Shown: one piece after another, positions 25,870 through 35,054 of the stretch
How positions within the stretch are numbered: position 1 is the first letter of the stretch
How the letters are laid out: every line of letters begins with the position of its first letter
Origin: an uncultured Lachnospiraceae bacterium
GTDB lineage: Bacteria > Bacillota > Clostridia > Lachnospirales > Lachnospiraceae
NCBI GenBank assembly: GCA_947576945.1
Contig: CANPTH010000016.1
Location: 1 to 63,253 of the forward strand
Length of the DNA stretch: 63,253 nt
Direction: 5' to 3'
Notes under the pieces: generated by a model
The model's input: the letters and a program-made list of their open reading frames with translations, nothing else
What the model was told of the DNA's origin: nothing
The model's database searches: none
Position numbers and translations under genes: made by a program

Positions 25870-26799
25870 TTATTCCTCTCTTTTCCTGAGTGGATAGTTC
25901 AACATCGGTTCCTCGTCTATAAAATTGATCTCGTCATTCAAATATACCTGATAATTATTCCACGCTTCTTCCAGATTCTTCAGGCTTTTCTTCACCTCTT
26001 CCGGCCGTTTCAGGCACATGGCCACCACCAGTGCATTGATCACGCTCAGCGGAGCTACAAGAGAATCTACAATGGACACCATATCACTTCTCGCCAGCAG
26101 ATTGCAGGAAGAATACAGGTTCATCGGCGAGTGTACGGTATCCGTGATGGTTATCACCTTGGCATTCCTGTCGTTGGCAAATTCCATCGCCTTCAGGGTA
26201 CGCATCGAATATCTGGGGAAGCTGATGCCAATCATGGCATCCTGTTCATCAATACGGATCATTTGTTCAAAAGTTTCCGAAATACTGGTTGTTTTAAGCA
26301 GTATTACATTTCCCCGGATCATATTCAGGTAAAAGTTCATAAATTCCGCCAGCGGCTCACAACTCCTGACGCCCATGATATAGACCGCCTTTGCTTCCAG
26401 AATAATATCCACTGCCGTCTCAAATGCTGTCGGGTCAAGTTTGTGAATCGTATCCTGCAGCTTCTCCATGTCTGCCTGCAGCACCGATGTCAATATCTCA
26501 GACTGTGTGCTCCTGCCATACTTGGCGCCGATCTTCTGCACCGAATTGATCTTATTCTGTACCCAGTCTTCCAAATCTCTCTGAAATTCCGGATATCCGT
26601 TATAACCGATAAACATCGCATATCGCACGACTGTAGATTCACTGACACCCACCGTATCGCCTAATTTGGCCGCGGTCATAAATACCGCCTGGTCATAGTG
26701 ATCATATATAAAAGCCGATATTGCTTTCTGTCCCTTACTCATCTTACCGTAATGCTCGTTGATTCTTGTGATAATATCATATCGATTCTCTATTGCCAT
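25870..26799 (-). CDS. MurR/RpiR-family transcriptional regulator
   Basis: This is a 309-residue regulator with an RpiR-type HTH (TAAKLGDTVGVSESTVVRYAMFIGYNGYPEF) and a SIS domain (AVYIMGVRSCEPLAEFMNFYL, IGISFPRYSMRTLKAMEFAND). It lies 70 nt after the TetR gene and 30 nt before baiN on the same strand, so it may be part of a long transcript. It differs from the RpiR at 15117. The effector is unknown. Confidence 0.88.
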   Translation of the reverse strand: MAIENRYDIITRINEHYGKMSKGQKAISAFIYDHYDQAVFMTAAKLGDTVGVSESTVVRYAMFIGYNGYPEFQRDLEDWVQNKINSVQKIGAKYGRSTQSEILTSVLQADMEKLQDTIHKLDPTAFETAVDIILEAKAVYIMGVRSCEPLAEFMNFYLNMIRGNVILLKTTSISETFEQMIRIDEQDAMIGISFPRYSMRTLKAMEFANDRNAKVITITDTVHSPMNLYSSCNLLARSDMVSIVDSLVAPLSVINALVVAMCLKRPEEVKKSLKNLEEAWNNYQVYLNDEINFIDEEPMLNYPLRKREE

Positions 26800-26831
26800 T
26801 CTCTATTAAAAATATCCCCTTCTATAAAAAA

Positions 26832-27383
26832 TTAAGCATTCCGGAATACACGGTAACATTCCTCCAAAAGCTTCACTGTCTCAATTTCCGGCAGATCATA
26901 GTCATCCGTCAGCGACATACAGGCCGAACCATGGATAAAGATCCACATTCTCATAAACATGCCGCCAGGATCCTTACAGCCAAATGATCTGGCGCTGTTA
27001 ATCTCCTTGACAACCGTACTTCTGTCTCCGTTCAAAAGATCATACAAACTCTTACCATGACGATTCTCGGAAACAAACAAAAGCTTAAAAAGCTGCTGTT
27101 CTTCCTGTGCAAAACGGATATATGCCAGCCCCAGATCCACAAAAGGCGTCTCATGCGTCTTCGGAAAATTCTCATAATAATCGCCAAAGAACTCTATCGC
27201 CCTATCATACAATTCATTGCCAAGTTCTTCCATATTCTTATATAACCGAAAGATCGGCTGTGTGGAACAACCGGCTTTGGCTGCCAGTGTTCTGGCGCTT
27301 ACCTGCGAGATTCCTTCCTGCCTGGCCATTTGGAACGCCGTGTTCAATATCTCATTCTTAGTAATCGTCTCTTTTCTTGCCAT
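26832..27383 (-). CDS. TetR/AcrR-family transcriptional regulator
   Basis: This protein of about 183 residues has an N-terminal TetR HTH (AARTLAAKAGCSTQPIFRLYKNMEELG region; a Thr-Gln-Pro variant of the recognition helix) and a helical ligand domain (GLAYIRFAQEEQQLFKLLF). The frame begins 18 codons earlier, but ATG 27383 with GAGGG 7 nt upstream fits the family start (MARKETITKNEIL). A consensus promoter and a 12-bp palindrome lie just upstream, suggesting autorepression. No transporter target is adjacent. Confidence 0.88.
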   Translation of the reverse strand: MARKETITKNEILNTAFQMARQEGISQVSARTLAAKAGCSTQPIFRLYKNMEELGNELYDRAIEFFGDYYENFPKTHETPFVDLGLAYIRFAQEEQQLFKLLFVSENRHGKSLYDLLNGDRSTVVKEINSARSFGCKDPGGMFMRMWIFIHGSACMSLTDDYDLPEIETVKLLEECYRVFRNA

Positions 27384-27431
27384 AAGAATTCCCTCTCTTG
27401 TATCACAATTGTTACAGTCAGATATTTTTGG

Positions 27432-27471
27432 TAACATATGTTATTATAATAGATTATCCCGTCTGCGTCAA
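27432..27471 (-). promoter_or_regulatory. Promoter and palindromic operator of the tetR gene
   Basis: -35 TTGACG (27466-27471), 17-bp spacer, perfect -10 TATAAT (27443-27448). The perfect palindrome TAACATATGTTA (27432-27443) touches the -10 on its downstream side, a typical autorepression site. Confidence 0.75.
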
Positions 27472-27577
27472 CCGGCAGGATCAAATAAATTAATTCGACG
27501 TTAATACCTGAAGCCTGTTCTCACGAAATATGCAGCCGGTACGCATTTGAGCCTCATGAACAATATCCCCCAATAAA

Positions 27578-27614
27578 ATACCAGAGGCAGACAAAATTGC
27601 CTGCCCCTGGTGTT
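27578..27614 (-). terminator. Terminator of the decarboxylase operon
   Basis: Minus strand: arms AACACCAGGGGCAG and CTGCCTCTGGTATT around a short loop, followed by TTATTGG. The region 27472-27577 shows nothing else. Confidence 0.75.
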
Positions 27615-27664
27615 ATTTCCCGTAACTCACGTCTACTACAGTCTGGCTTTCACCACTGCCATTA

Positions 27665-27895
27665 CTAACGCTTTATTGTTACTTTAATATTTGTCCTGAT
27701 ATCCTTCGTAATACCGTCTCTGCCTTTCAGCTGCACCGTGACAGGAACCGTGTAAGTCTTACCTTTTGTTCCTGTAACTGTCAGTACACCATCCCGGTCT
27801 GTGATCCTTACCAGAGCTGATATACTGGAGCTATTGTGAGAACTGTCGGACGCAACCGTTATATCCGATCTGCCATCCTTATTGCAGATTAAAAA
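27665..27895 (-). pseudogene. C-terminal remnant of a repeat-type surface protein
   Basis: One minus-strand frame without a start encodes about 75 residues containing DITVASDSSHNSSSIS, VLTVTGTKGKTYTVPVTVQL and TNIKVTIKR, then TAG. The alternating beta-strand pattern resembles the last Ig-like (Big/cadherin-like) domain of a secreted protein. The 5' part is missing because the oadA-like gene ends directly upstream. Probably a relic of a deletion. Confidence 0.5.
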
Positions 27896-27906
27896 TTATC
27901 TTTTAA

Positions 27907-29328
27907 TTAAACCGGATACGCCCCGTTCTTCGTATCTGCCACATTCATGTCAACTTTCTCCTGCTGTGCCTGACGATACTTGAAGAAGTCAACAGCCACC
28001 TGCGGGAACAATGCATAGGACAATACGTCTTCATCCTGCTGCTTCCATTCCTTCATCTCGCTCTCCAGCTTATCCATCTCGTTCTCAATCAAATCTGCCG
28101 GACGACAGGTAATCCGCTTCTCACCCGGAATAACTTTGTCGATAACCGCCTGGCTCATCGGTTTGATGGTCTGGCCGTACTCACCACGAAGAACCGCCTT
28201 GGTCTCCTTGGTAGCCATCTTGTATCTCTCGCCCATCAGCACGTTGAAGACAGCCTGTGTACCAACAATCTGTGAAGAAGGTGTTACAAGCGGCGGCTCA
28301 CCGAGATCCTTTCTCACTTCAGGAATCTCCCTGAGCACATCGTAATACTTATCCTCTGCATTCTGTTCTTTCAGCTGGCTCACCATATTGGAAAGCATAC
28401 CGCCCGGTACCTGATACAGCAGCGTCTTGATATCCACACCCATAACCTTCGGATTCAGCAGACCGCTTGCAAGACACTCGTCTCTATAAGGCCTGAAATA
28501 GTCTGCGATCTCTGCCAACAGATTCTGATCATATCCTGTATCGTAAGGCGTCCCTTTAAAGGTCTCCACCATAACCTCGGTCGCAGGCTGGGAAGTACCC
28601 AGGGCAAACGGAGAGATCGCACAGTCGATCACATCCACGCCCGCTTCCACTGCTTTTAAGTAAGTCATACTTGCCACACCGGAAGTATAATGTGTATGCA
28701 GCTGGATCGGCAGCTTGGTTGCCGCCTTCATTGCCGCGATCATCTCGGAAGCCTTATAAGGAACCAGAAGGCCTGCCATATCTTTGATACAGATAGAGTC
28801 AGCGCCCATCTCCTCAATCTTCTTCGCCATACTGGTCCAATACTCCATGGTATAAGCATCACCCAACGTATAGGAAAGCGCTACCTGTGCATGCCCTCTG
28901 CCTTCCCTCTGTTTGATCTTATTGGTCGCATTTACTGCCGCCTGCAGGTTGCGCAGATCGTTCAGGCAGTCGAAGATACGAATGATATCAATACCGTTCG
29001 CAATAGACTTCTCAACGAAGCTGTCTACAACGTCATCTGCATAGGGTCTGTATCCCAGGATATTCTGACCTCTGAAAAGCATCTGTAATTTCGTATTTTT
29101 AAAGCCGTCACGAAGCTTCCGCAGTCTGTCCCACGGATCTTCCTTCAGGAAACGCAGAGAAGCGTCGAAAGTTGCACCGCCCCAGCACTCTACTGCATGG
29201 TAGCCGACTTTATCCATTTTCTCCACGATGGGAAGCATCATCTCTGTAGGCATTCTCGTTGCGATCAGAGACTGGTGTGCATCACGGAGAACGGTTTCCA
29301 TAATTTTAATCGGTTTTTGTTCTGCCAT
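27907..29328 (-). CDS. Biotin-dependent decarboxylase/transcarboxylase 5S-type subunit (OadA/PycB-like)
   Basis: This protein of about 473 residues has an HMGL-like TIM-barrel carboxyltransferase domain (LRDAHQSLIATRM, AVECWGGATFDASLRFL, LHTHYTSG metal-binding HxH) and the conserved PYC/OADA domain (PKVMGVDIKTLLYQVPGGMLSNM). It transfers carboxyl between oxaloacetate (or pyruvate) and biotin. The C-terminal biotin domain of full OadA is absent; a separate biotin carrier is encoded at 30776. ATG 29328 is preferred, because the ATG four codons earlier touches the AAGGA ribosome site. Last gene of a five-gene cluster, 151 nt after oadB. Confidence 0.92.
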   Translation of the reverse strand: MAEQKPIKIMETVLRDAHQSLIATRMPTEMMLPIVEKMDKVGYHAVECWGGATFDASLRFLKEDPWDRLRKLRDGFKNTKLQMLFRGQNILGYRPYADDVVDSFVEKSIANGIDIIRIFDCLNDLRNLQAAVNATNKIKQREGRGHAQVALSYTLGDAYTMEYWTSMAKKIEEMGADSICIKDMAGLLVPYKASEMIAAMKAATKLPIQLHTHYTSGVASMTYLKAVEAGVDVIDCAISPFALGTSQPATEVMVETFKGTPYDTGYDQNLLAEIADYFRPYRDECLASGLLNPKVMGVDIKTLLYQVPGGMLSNMVSQLKEQNAEDKYYDVLREIPEVRKDLGEPPLVTPSSQIVGTQAVFNVLMGERYKMATKETKAVLRGEYGQTIKPMSQAVIDKVIPGEKRITCRPADLIENEMDKLESEMKEWKQQDEDVLSYALFPQVAVDFFKYRQAQQEKVDMNVADTKNGAYPV

Positions 29329-29479
29329 TTTATTAACCATTCCTTTCTCATAGTCTGCGGATTTGTTCCGCAGACTCTCTCTTATTCTATAAGAAATTGC
29401 TTTGGATTTTACGAGGCTGCAAAGCAGGCCTCACAAACAAGTTACCATCAACTTACCATTATGAAATAATCATTCGCTC

Positions 29480-30628
29480 TTAGAAAACTCCAAATACAGC
29501 CATGAAGGTACCCGCTGCCACAGCAGTACCGATAACACCTGCCACGTTCGGACCCATAGCATGCATCAGCAGGAAATTGGTAGGATCTGCCTCTGCACCG
29601 ACCTTCTGTGAAACACGTGCCGCCATCGGTACGGCCGACACACCCGCAGAACCAATCAGCGGATTTACCTTACCCTTGGTCAGTACACACATTAACTTAC
29701 CGAACAATACACCGGCCGCTGTACCAAATGCAAACGCAATCAAACCAAGTGCAACAATCTTAATCGTATCCCAGTTCAGGAAAGCCTCCGCACTGGTGGT
29801 GGCGCCTACGGAAGTACCCAGCACGATAACCACGATGTACATAAGCGCATTGGATGCAGTGTCCGCCAGCTGTCTGACAACGCCGCACTCCCTGAACAGA
29901 TTACCAAGCATCAGCATACCTACGAGAGGCGCCGTTGTCGGAAGGATCAGAGCTACTACAACCGTTACAACGATCGGGAACAGAATTTTCTCCAGCTTGC
30001 TGACCGGACGCAGCTGCCCCATCTTGATCTTTCTTTCTTTCTCTGTCGTAAAGAGTTTCATGATCGGCGGCTGAATGATCGGTACCAGCGCCATATAAGA
30101 ATATGCCGCTACTGCGATCGGTCCCATCAAAGTCGTCTGTCCCAGCTTACCTGCAAGGAAGATAGATGTGGGGCCGTCAGCGCCGCCGATAATAGAAATA
30201 GCCGCTGCTGCTTTATCATTGAATCCTAAAAAGATAGCGCCAAAATATGCCGCAAAAATACCAAACTGTGCTGCCGCACCGAGCAAAAAGCTCTTAGGAT
30301 TGGCAATCAGCGGACCGAAGTCCGTCATGGCCCCAACGCCCATAAAGATCAGGGACGGCAGGATAGCCCATTCATCCAGCAGATAGAAGTAATACAACAG
30401 ACCGCCGCCGGCGCCGCCCTCTCCGACCGGTGCCATAATATCCGGATAGATATTGACAAGCAGCATACCGAACGCGATCGGAACCAGCAAAAGCGGTTCG
30501 AATCCTCTGCCTATAGCCAGATATAGAAAGACAAGTGCTACGACAATCATGATATAGTTACCGACGGTCAAGTTAAAAAACGCGGTCTGGTGGATCAGAT
30601 TGTCAAGCGTCTCAACTATATAATTCAT
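29480..30628 (-). CDS. oadB: Sodium-pumping decarboxylase beta subunit
   Basis: This is a 382-residue membrane protein with nine to eleven hydrophobic segments, the OadB/MmdB/GcdB carboxybiotin decarboxylase that exports sodium. Visible hallmarks are [26 protein letters not shown] (the conserved Asp of the sodium channel) and [26 protein letters not shown] lies 8 nt before ATG. It works with the biotin carrier and a carboxyltransferase from the same operon. Confidence 0.96.
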   Translation of the reverse strand: MNYIVETLDNLIHQTAFFNLTVGNYIMIVVALVFLYLAIGRGFEPLLLVPIAFGMLLVNIYPDIMAPVGEGGAGGGLLYYFYLLDEWAILPSLIFMGVGAMTDFGPLIANPKSFLLGAAAQFGIFAAYFGAIFLGFNDKAAAAISIIGGADGPTSIFLAGKLGQTTLMGPIAVAAYSYMALVPIIQPPIMKLFTTEKERKIKMGQLRPVSKLEKILFPIVVTVVVALILPTTAPLVGMLMLGNLFRECGVVRQLADTASNALMYIVVIVLGTSVGATTSAEAFLNWDTIKIVALGLIAFAFGTAAGVLFGKLMCVLTKGKVNPLIGSAGVSAVPMAARVSQKVGAEADPTNFLLMHAMGPNVAGVIGTAVAAGTFMAVFGVF

Positions 30629-30775
30629 TTTATTAACCTCCTGTAGTTTTAGTTGTCGCCATTCACGCTTCTACCGTCTAAAGCTTTCTTTGGAGTATCA
30701 AGAAAATCCGGCAGTATCCTCTGTGAACAGTAACTTCAGTTCCAGAATACAGCCTGCACAGGCTGATCCTGTCCA

Positions 30776-31150
30776 TTAGTTCAATGTTGCCAGTAAAGCG
30801 CCTGCTTCCACAGCATCGCCTACAGCTACATTAATACTCGCTACAGTACCGTCTTCCGGAGCAACGACAGGAATTTCCATCTTCATCGCCTCTACGATCA
30901 CGACAGCGTCACCCTTCTTCACTGCCTGTCCTACATTCGCCTCAATCTTAAATACTTTACCTGCCGCACCTGCCTCGATCTTGATGCTGCCTGCAGCGCC
31001 TGCCGCCGGAGCTGCTGCCGGTGCCGGAGCTGCTTTCGGCGCCGCCTTGGGCGCTCTGGGAGCTGCCGCTGCCGGTGCTCCGCTTGTCTGGCCTTCTTCT
31101 ACCACTACATCATATACGTTTCCGTTTACGGTAATTGTATAATTTTTCAT
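30776..31150 (-). CDS. Biotin carboxyl carrier protein of the decarboxylase complex
   Basis: This protein of about 124 residues has an N-terminal beta segment (NYTITVNGNVYDVVVEEG), an Ala/Pro-rich flexible linker (about residues 30-55) and a biotinyl-lipoyl domain with the biotin site EAMKME. It carries carboxyl groups between the carboxyltransferase subunit and OadB. ATG 31150 has AGGAGG 8 nt upstream; the ATG two codons before is too close to it. Equivalent to MmdC/GcdC or the transcarboxylase 1.3S subunit. Confidence 0.94.
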   Translation of the reverse strand: MKNYTITVNGNVYDVVVEEGQTSGAPAAAAPRAPKAAPKAAPAPAAAPAAGAAGSIKIEAGAAGKVFKIEANVGQAVKKGDAVVIVEAMKMEIPVVAPEDGTVASINVAVGDAVEAGALLATLN

Positions 31151-31171
31151 CTTCATATCCTCCTATGACTT

Positions 31172-31912
31172 TCAGGCATTCTGCCATTTGCTCTTATTAG
31201 ATTTTCTGATGGATCTTACTACAAATCCATCGGTAGAACCGGAACCTTCATATGCCGCAATCGCCGCTGCGATCACTGCTGCCAGCTCGGTGTCATCGCT
31301 CAGCTCTTCCTCTACCGCCGCAGGCGCCGGGGCAGGCGCTGCTTTAACCGGCTGCGCCGGGGCAGGCTGTCCGGACTTCTTCATTTTCGCTTCAAGCTTC
31401 GGAATTACACTGAATGCGGAGATGATCAGGCTGATTATAATCAGAACCACAAACACGGTTCCCATACCAATCAGCGTGTTCATAGCCGCTCTTCCCATAT
31501 TCTCGGCTGTGGAATATTTGATGTTCGTTGATATACCTTCATAGCCGGACATATCAGCGGCAAAAACGATATCCATAACAGCATCGTGGTCGGAACCTGT
31601 AATATTGATGCTGACAACGATCTCTTCATCGCTGATATCCACGCTTCCGCCATTCGTGCCTTCAAAGTTACCTATATCTTCCAGTGCCTTCTGCCAGTCA
31701 AGAAGTGCATTATAGATAACGGCATCAGCCGCATACTGTTCCACAGCGCCCTGGCTTACGATCGTATCGATCTGTTGAACTGTCGTCTCGCCATATTGTA
31801 ACAGCGCTTCTTCCTCAGCCCCCACCGTCGAAGTCTTCGCTTCTTCCTGACCGCATGCGCATAAGCCGACCATACAGGTAATCACACCTAATATTGCCAA
31901 TAATTTTTTCAT
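31172..31912 (-). CDS. OadG-like subunit with lipoprotein signal
   Basis: This protein of about 246 residues has a signal peptide with lipobox LCAC (MKKLLAILGVITCMVGLCAC). An extracytoplasmic domain of about 120 residues follows (VDISDEEIVVSINITGSDHD), then one OadG-type membrane helix (MGTVFVVLIIISLIISAFSV), a Pro/Ala linker and a cytoplasmic end LAAVIAAAIAAYEGSGSTDG similar to MmdD/OadG tails. Normal gamma/delta subunits are only 80-130 residues, so the outer lipid-anchored domain is an addition. The ATG four codons earlier overlaps the AAGGATG ribosome site. Confidence 0.82.
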   Translation of the reverse strand: MKKLLAILGVITCMVGLCACGQEEAKTSTVGAEEEALLQYGETTVQQIDTIVSQGAVEQYAADAVIYNALLDWQKALEDIGNFEGTNGGSVDISDEEIVVSINITGSDHDAVMDIVFAADMSGYEGISTNIKYSTAENMGRAAMNTLIGMGTVFVVLIIISLIISAFSVIPKLEAKMKKSGQPAPAQPVKAAPAPAPAAVEEELSDDTELAAVIAAAIAAYEGSGSTDGFVVRSIRKSNKSKWQNA

Positions 31913-31929
31913 ATTAAGTATCATCCTTT

Positions 31930-33357
31930 CTAAACCGTACCGTGTTTCTTCTCCGGACGGCCTTCACTCTTAGTCGCTAACATTTCAAATGCGCCGATCA
32001 CATATTTCCTTGTATCAGCAGGATCAACAATCTGATCCACATAGCCTCTCTTCGCCGCGCTTGTCACACTGTTCTGCAATGCAGCATATTCTTTCGCACA
32101 GGCATCAATCGCATCGGAGCCTTGTCCATCACAGATAATCTTCGCCGCAAGAGAAGCATCCATCATACCGATTTCCGCATCAGGCCATGCAATCGTGATG
32201 TCTGCTCCGATTGCCCTGGAGTTCATCGCTACATATGCGCTTCCATATGCTTTGCCAATCACCACATTAACCTTCGGCACTGTCGCATTGGCAAACGCAT
32301 ATGTAAGCCTGCCCACAGCCTTAGCCATTCTCTTCTCAGAACATTTGGTAGCCGCAAATCCTTTAACATTTGTCAGCGATAATACCGGGATATCAAAGGC
32401 ATCACAGAAAGTAACGAACTCTGCTGCTTTCTCTGCTCCTCTTGCTGATAATACCGCTTCAAATTTCTCTGCCACTTCACCGTCGGCGTTATAAACTTCC
32501 GTACGATTGGCAACAGCGCCAATGGTCGCACCATTCAATCTGATGAATCCGGCAACCATATCTTTCGCATAATCCTGCTTCACTTCCACAAAAAGGCCGT
32601 CATCAGCTATCTGTGATAATGCGATAGAAGTATCGCCCACGCAATTCGCAAGCTCTGCACATACTCTGTTCAGATCGTCCCTGCAGTCATCCACTGCAAG
32701 ATCCGCATTGTTAGCCGGCAGAACAGAAACGAGCTGTCTGATCTGCTCCAGGATCGCCGCCTCATCAGCAACCATATCCACCAGGCCTGTCTCCTCGCTC
32801 TGGAATGCCGCTGCAGCCGTGTCGCATCTGGACACTTCATTGCCTGCCAGCGCATTGGGTGCATTCACGAATAACTTCGCTTTCTTCTCCTCCATAAATG
32901 CGAAATCCGTCATTGCCGGAATCAGTGCAAGTCCGCCGCCGCAATTACCGAATACAGCCGTGATCTGAGGAATCACACCTGACGCAAGCGTCTGCTTCAT
33001 GTAGATCTCACCAAAACCATTCAAAGCATCTGTCGCTTCCTGCAGTCTGAGTCCGGCAGAATCGATCAGCCCGATCACAGGCGCACCCATTTTCAATGCC
33101 AGATCATAGAGGTTTGCGATCTTCCTGGCATGCATTTCACCCACGGATCCATTCAAAACAGATGCATCCTGGCTATAAACATACACAAGATTACCGTTGA
33201 TCACTCCATAGCCGGTCACAACACCGTCAGAAGGAGTTTCTGTCTGTTTCAGATTGAAATCTGTAGCTCTCGCCGTTACAAGTGCGCCGATCTCAACGAA
33301 ACTGTTTTCATCGAGCAAAGCATTGATTCTTTGGCTCGCTTGAGAAGTAGTACTCAT
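31930..33357 (-). CDS. Acyl-CoA carboxyltransferase subunit (MmdA/12S-like)
   Basis: This is a 475-residue carboxyltransferase of the MmdA/PccB/AccD5 family. The N-terminal half binds CoA (SDGVVTGYGVINGNLVYVYSQD, FGNCGGGLALIPAMTDF oxyanion region) and the C-terminal half binds biotin (VKGFAATKCSEKRMAKAVGRLTYAFANATVPKVNVVIGKAYGSAYVAM region). It would carboxylate biotin from malonyl- or methylmalonyl-CoA, or the reverse. First gene of the cluster, with GGAGGG before the ATG. It is slightly shorter than typical 510-residue members. Confidence 0.88.
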   Translation of the reverse strand: MSTTSQASQRINALLDENSFVEIGALVTARATDFNLKQTETPSDGVVTGYGVINGNLVYVYSQDASVLNGSVGEMHARKIANLYDLALKMGAPVIGLIDSAGLRLQEATDALNGFGEIYMKQTLASGVIPQITAVFGNCGGGLALIPAMTDFAFMEEKKAKLFVNAPNALAGNEVSRCDTAAAAFQSEETGLVDMVADEAAILEQIRQLVSVLPANNADLAVDDCRDDLNRVCAELANCVGDTSIALSQIADDGLFVEVKQDYAKDMVAGFIRLNGATIGAVANRTEVYNADGEVAEKFEAVLSARGAEKAAEFVTFCDAFDIPVLSLTNVKGFAATKCSEKRMAKAVGRLTYAFANATVPKVNVVIGKAYGSAYVAMNSRAIGADITIAWPDAEIGMMDASLAAKIICDGQGSDAIDACAKEYAALQNSVTSAAKRGYVDQIVDPADTRKYVIGAFEMLATKSEGRPEKKHGTV

Positions 33358-33390
33358 TTTTCAGCCCTCCATTTATTAGAATACTAAATA

Positions 33391-33396
33391 ATTATA
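33391..33396 (-). promoter_or_regulatory. Candidate -10 box of the decarboxylase operon
   Basis: TATAAT on the minus strand, 34 nt before the MmdA-like start, within an AT-rich stretch. No convincing -35 was found. The gap 33397-33619 shows no gene. Confidence 0.35.
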
Positions 33397-33619
33397 ACAA
33401 TTATCATCGTGTGCACGCATAAGTCCTGTCATGCCGCTTCAACAGCAGACACTCCACGGAATCTCTGCATAGCACACGAGAGTAGTATAACACAGAATCC
33501 GCCGCTCTACCAGATTAATTTCCAAAAAATTTCAATTTAAATGCCAAAAAAATGTTAAGATGTATCATTGTAACTCCTGCCTTGCCGTTCTGCAAAAGCA
33601 TAACTGTATCTGGTCACAA

Positions 33620-34915
33620 TCAATTTATTCCGACAAGAAATGTATGCAGCAAATAAGCACAGATATATCTGTAGGATCTTTCCTCTACCGCTTCCGTTGT
33701 AATGACCGGATAGCGTCTGATCATCTCTCCATTCAGATAGTAACAGACCGTTCCAACCTCTGTATTCTCTGCCACAGGCGCCTGCAGGACCCTGGCGGCC
33801 TGTGTTTTGACCTCGATCCGGTCTGTCTCACAAAGTAAACAGGACAGGTCTGTCTCATCGCAGTCGTCCACCCTGACAGACACATATGCTTCCGCGAACG
33901 GTTTCCCGGAATCATTGTCGACACCATTTGTGACCGGAATATCTTCAAATTCCCTCTTTTCATAGATATTCTTGTAGTGAAACTGCTCCATGCCATAAGC
34001 CGCCAGCTGTTTCATATCGCTCCATTTATAATTTCTGTTATTTGGCCAGCCGCATGCCAGAAGCGCAACCGTGAAGATCCGGCCCTCACTCTCAACAGCT
34101 CCCACGTAGCAATACCCTGCATTATTGGTAAATCCTGTTTTTCCGGAAAGCGCTTCCTTCATCATACCCAGAAATGCATTATGATTATTGCAATGAAAGC
34201 TTCTCCTGCCCTCTGCATCCGTAAAATCATAGGAAAGTGTCCGCGTGATCTCCAGAAATTGCTCCTTTGCAGCGGAATCCGTTACACAATACGCCATCAT
34301 CCTGGCCAGATCGCTGGCAGTAGTCGAGTGAATCTTCCCGCTGTCATTGACCACCGCATCCAGACCGTTGGGTGTTATAAAGTAAGTATCATAACAGCCG
34401 ATATCACGCGCTTTCTGGTTCATCATTGTGGTAAAACCTTCCACACTGCCTCCTACCGCTTCTGCAATCACCACTGCCGAATCATTGTGGGACTCCAGCA
34501 TAAGGGAATAGAGAAGATCTTTCAGTCTGTACTTTTCTCCCTGTCTGACATACAATTTCACTTTCGGCATACTCGTCGCATAGGCAGATACCTCCACAAT
34601 TTCTTCCGGGTTGCCATATTCCAATGCCAGAATACAGGTCATAATCTTCGTTGTGCTTGCCATAGGCAGAATATCTTCCGCATTCTTTCCATATAGGATC
34701 CGTCCGGAATCCGCATCCATCAGAACCGCTGCCTGAGCGTAAAGCTGCAGCTGCTCCGGCTCCTTATCTTCCGCACGGACAGACAACGCTGAACAGCAAA
34801 ACAAGGCGATTGCCGACAAAACAGCAATCACCCTGTTCGTTCTCCCTCTCCTGGCATTTTTCTCCTGAGTAAAACAGACCGGCTTATAAAAAATTAATTT
34901 ATAGAGGATACGCAT
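33620..34915 (-). CDS. D-alanyl-D-alanine carboxypeptidase (DacF/PBP5 type)
   Basis: This is a 431-residue serine-type penicillin-binding protein, S11 family. It has an N-terminal hydrophobic signal (RVIAVLSAIALFCCSALSVRA), SxxK as STTK in MASTTKIMTC, SxN as SHND and KTG as SGKTGFTNNAGY. It trims the terminal D-Ala of peptidoglycan stem peptides outside the membrane. The C-terminal domain (about residues 310-400) is the usual beta-domain. It stands alone between the decarboxylase operon and the polysaccharide genes. Confidence 0.92.
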   Translation of the reverse strand: MRILYKLIFYKPVCFTQEKNARRGRTNRVIAVLSAIALFCCSALSVRAEDKEPEQLQLYAQAAVLMDADSGRILYGKNAEDILPMASTTKIMTCILALEYGNPEEIVEVSAYATSMPKVKLYVRQGEKYRLKDLLYSLMLESHNDSAVVIAEAVGGSVEGFTTMMNQKARDIGCYDTYFITPNGLDAVVNDSGKIHSTTASDLARMMAYCVTDSAAKEQFLEITRTLSYDFTDAEGRRSFHCNNHNAFLGMMKEALSGKTGFTNNAGYCYVGAVESEGRIFTVALLACGWPNNRNYKWSDMKQLAAYGMEQFHYKNIYEKREFEDIPVTNGVDNDSGKPFAEAYVSVRVDDCDETDLSCLLCETDRIEVKTQAARVLQAPVAENTEVGTVCYYLNGEMIRRYPVITTEAVEERSYRYICAYLLHTFLVGIN

Positions 34916-35054
34916 TTCTGTATGACCTTAGTTGTCTTTCTTAATATATATGCGTATTGGCTGCTCTTAACAACCGGGAATTACATCTCTCAGACAGTGT
35001 TCCCGTTTCCGGAGCTTACTGCAGATTCTCTTTCTCAGATACCTCCTTCTGCCT

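Noticed and set aside
34916..35054. Weak inverted repeat as a terminator of the polysaccharide cluster
   Set aside because: The stem CGGGAA/TTCCCG has a long loop and no T-run, so I could not support a terminator call.
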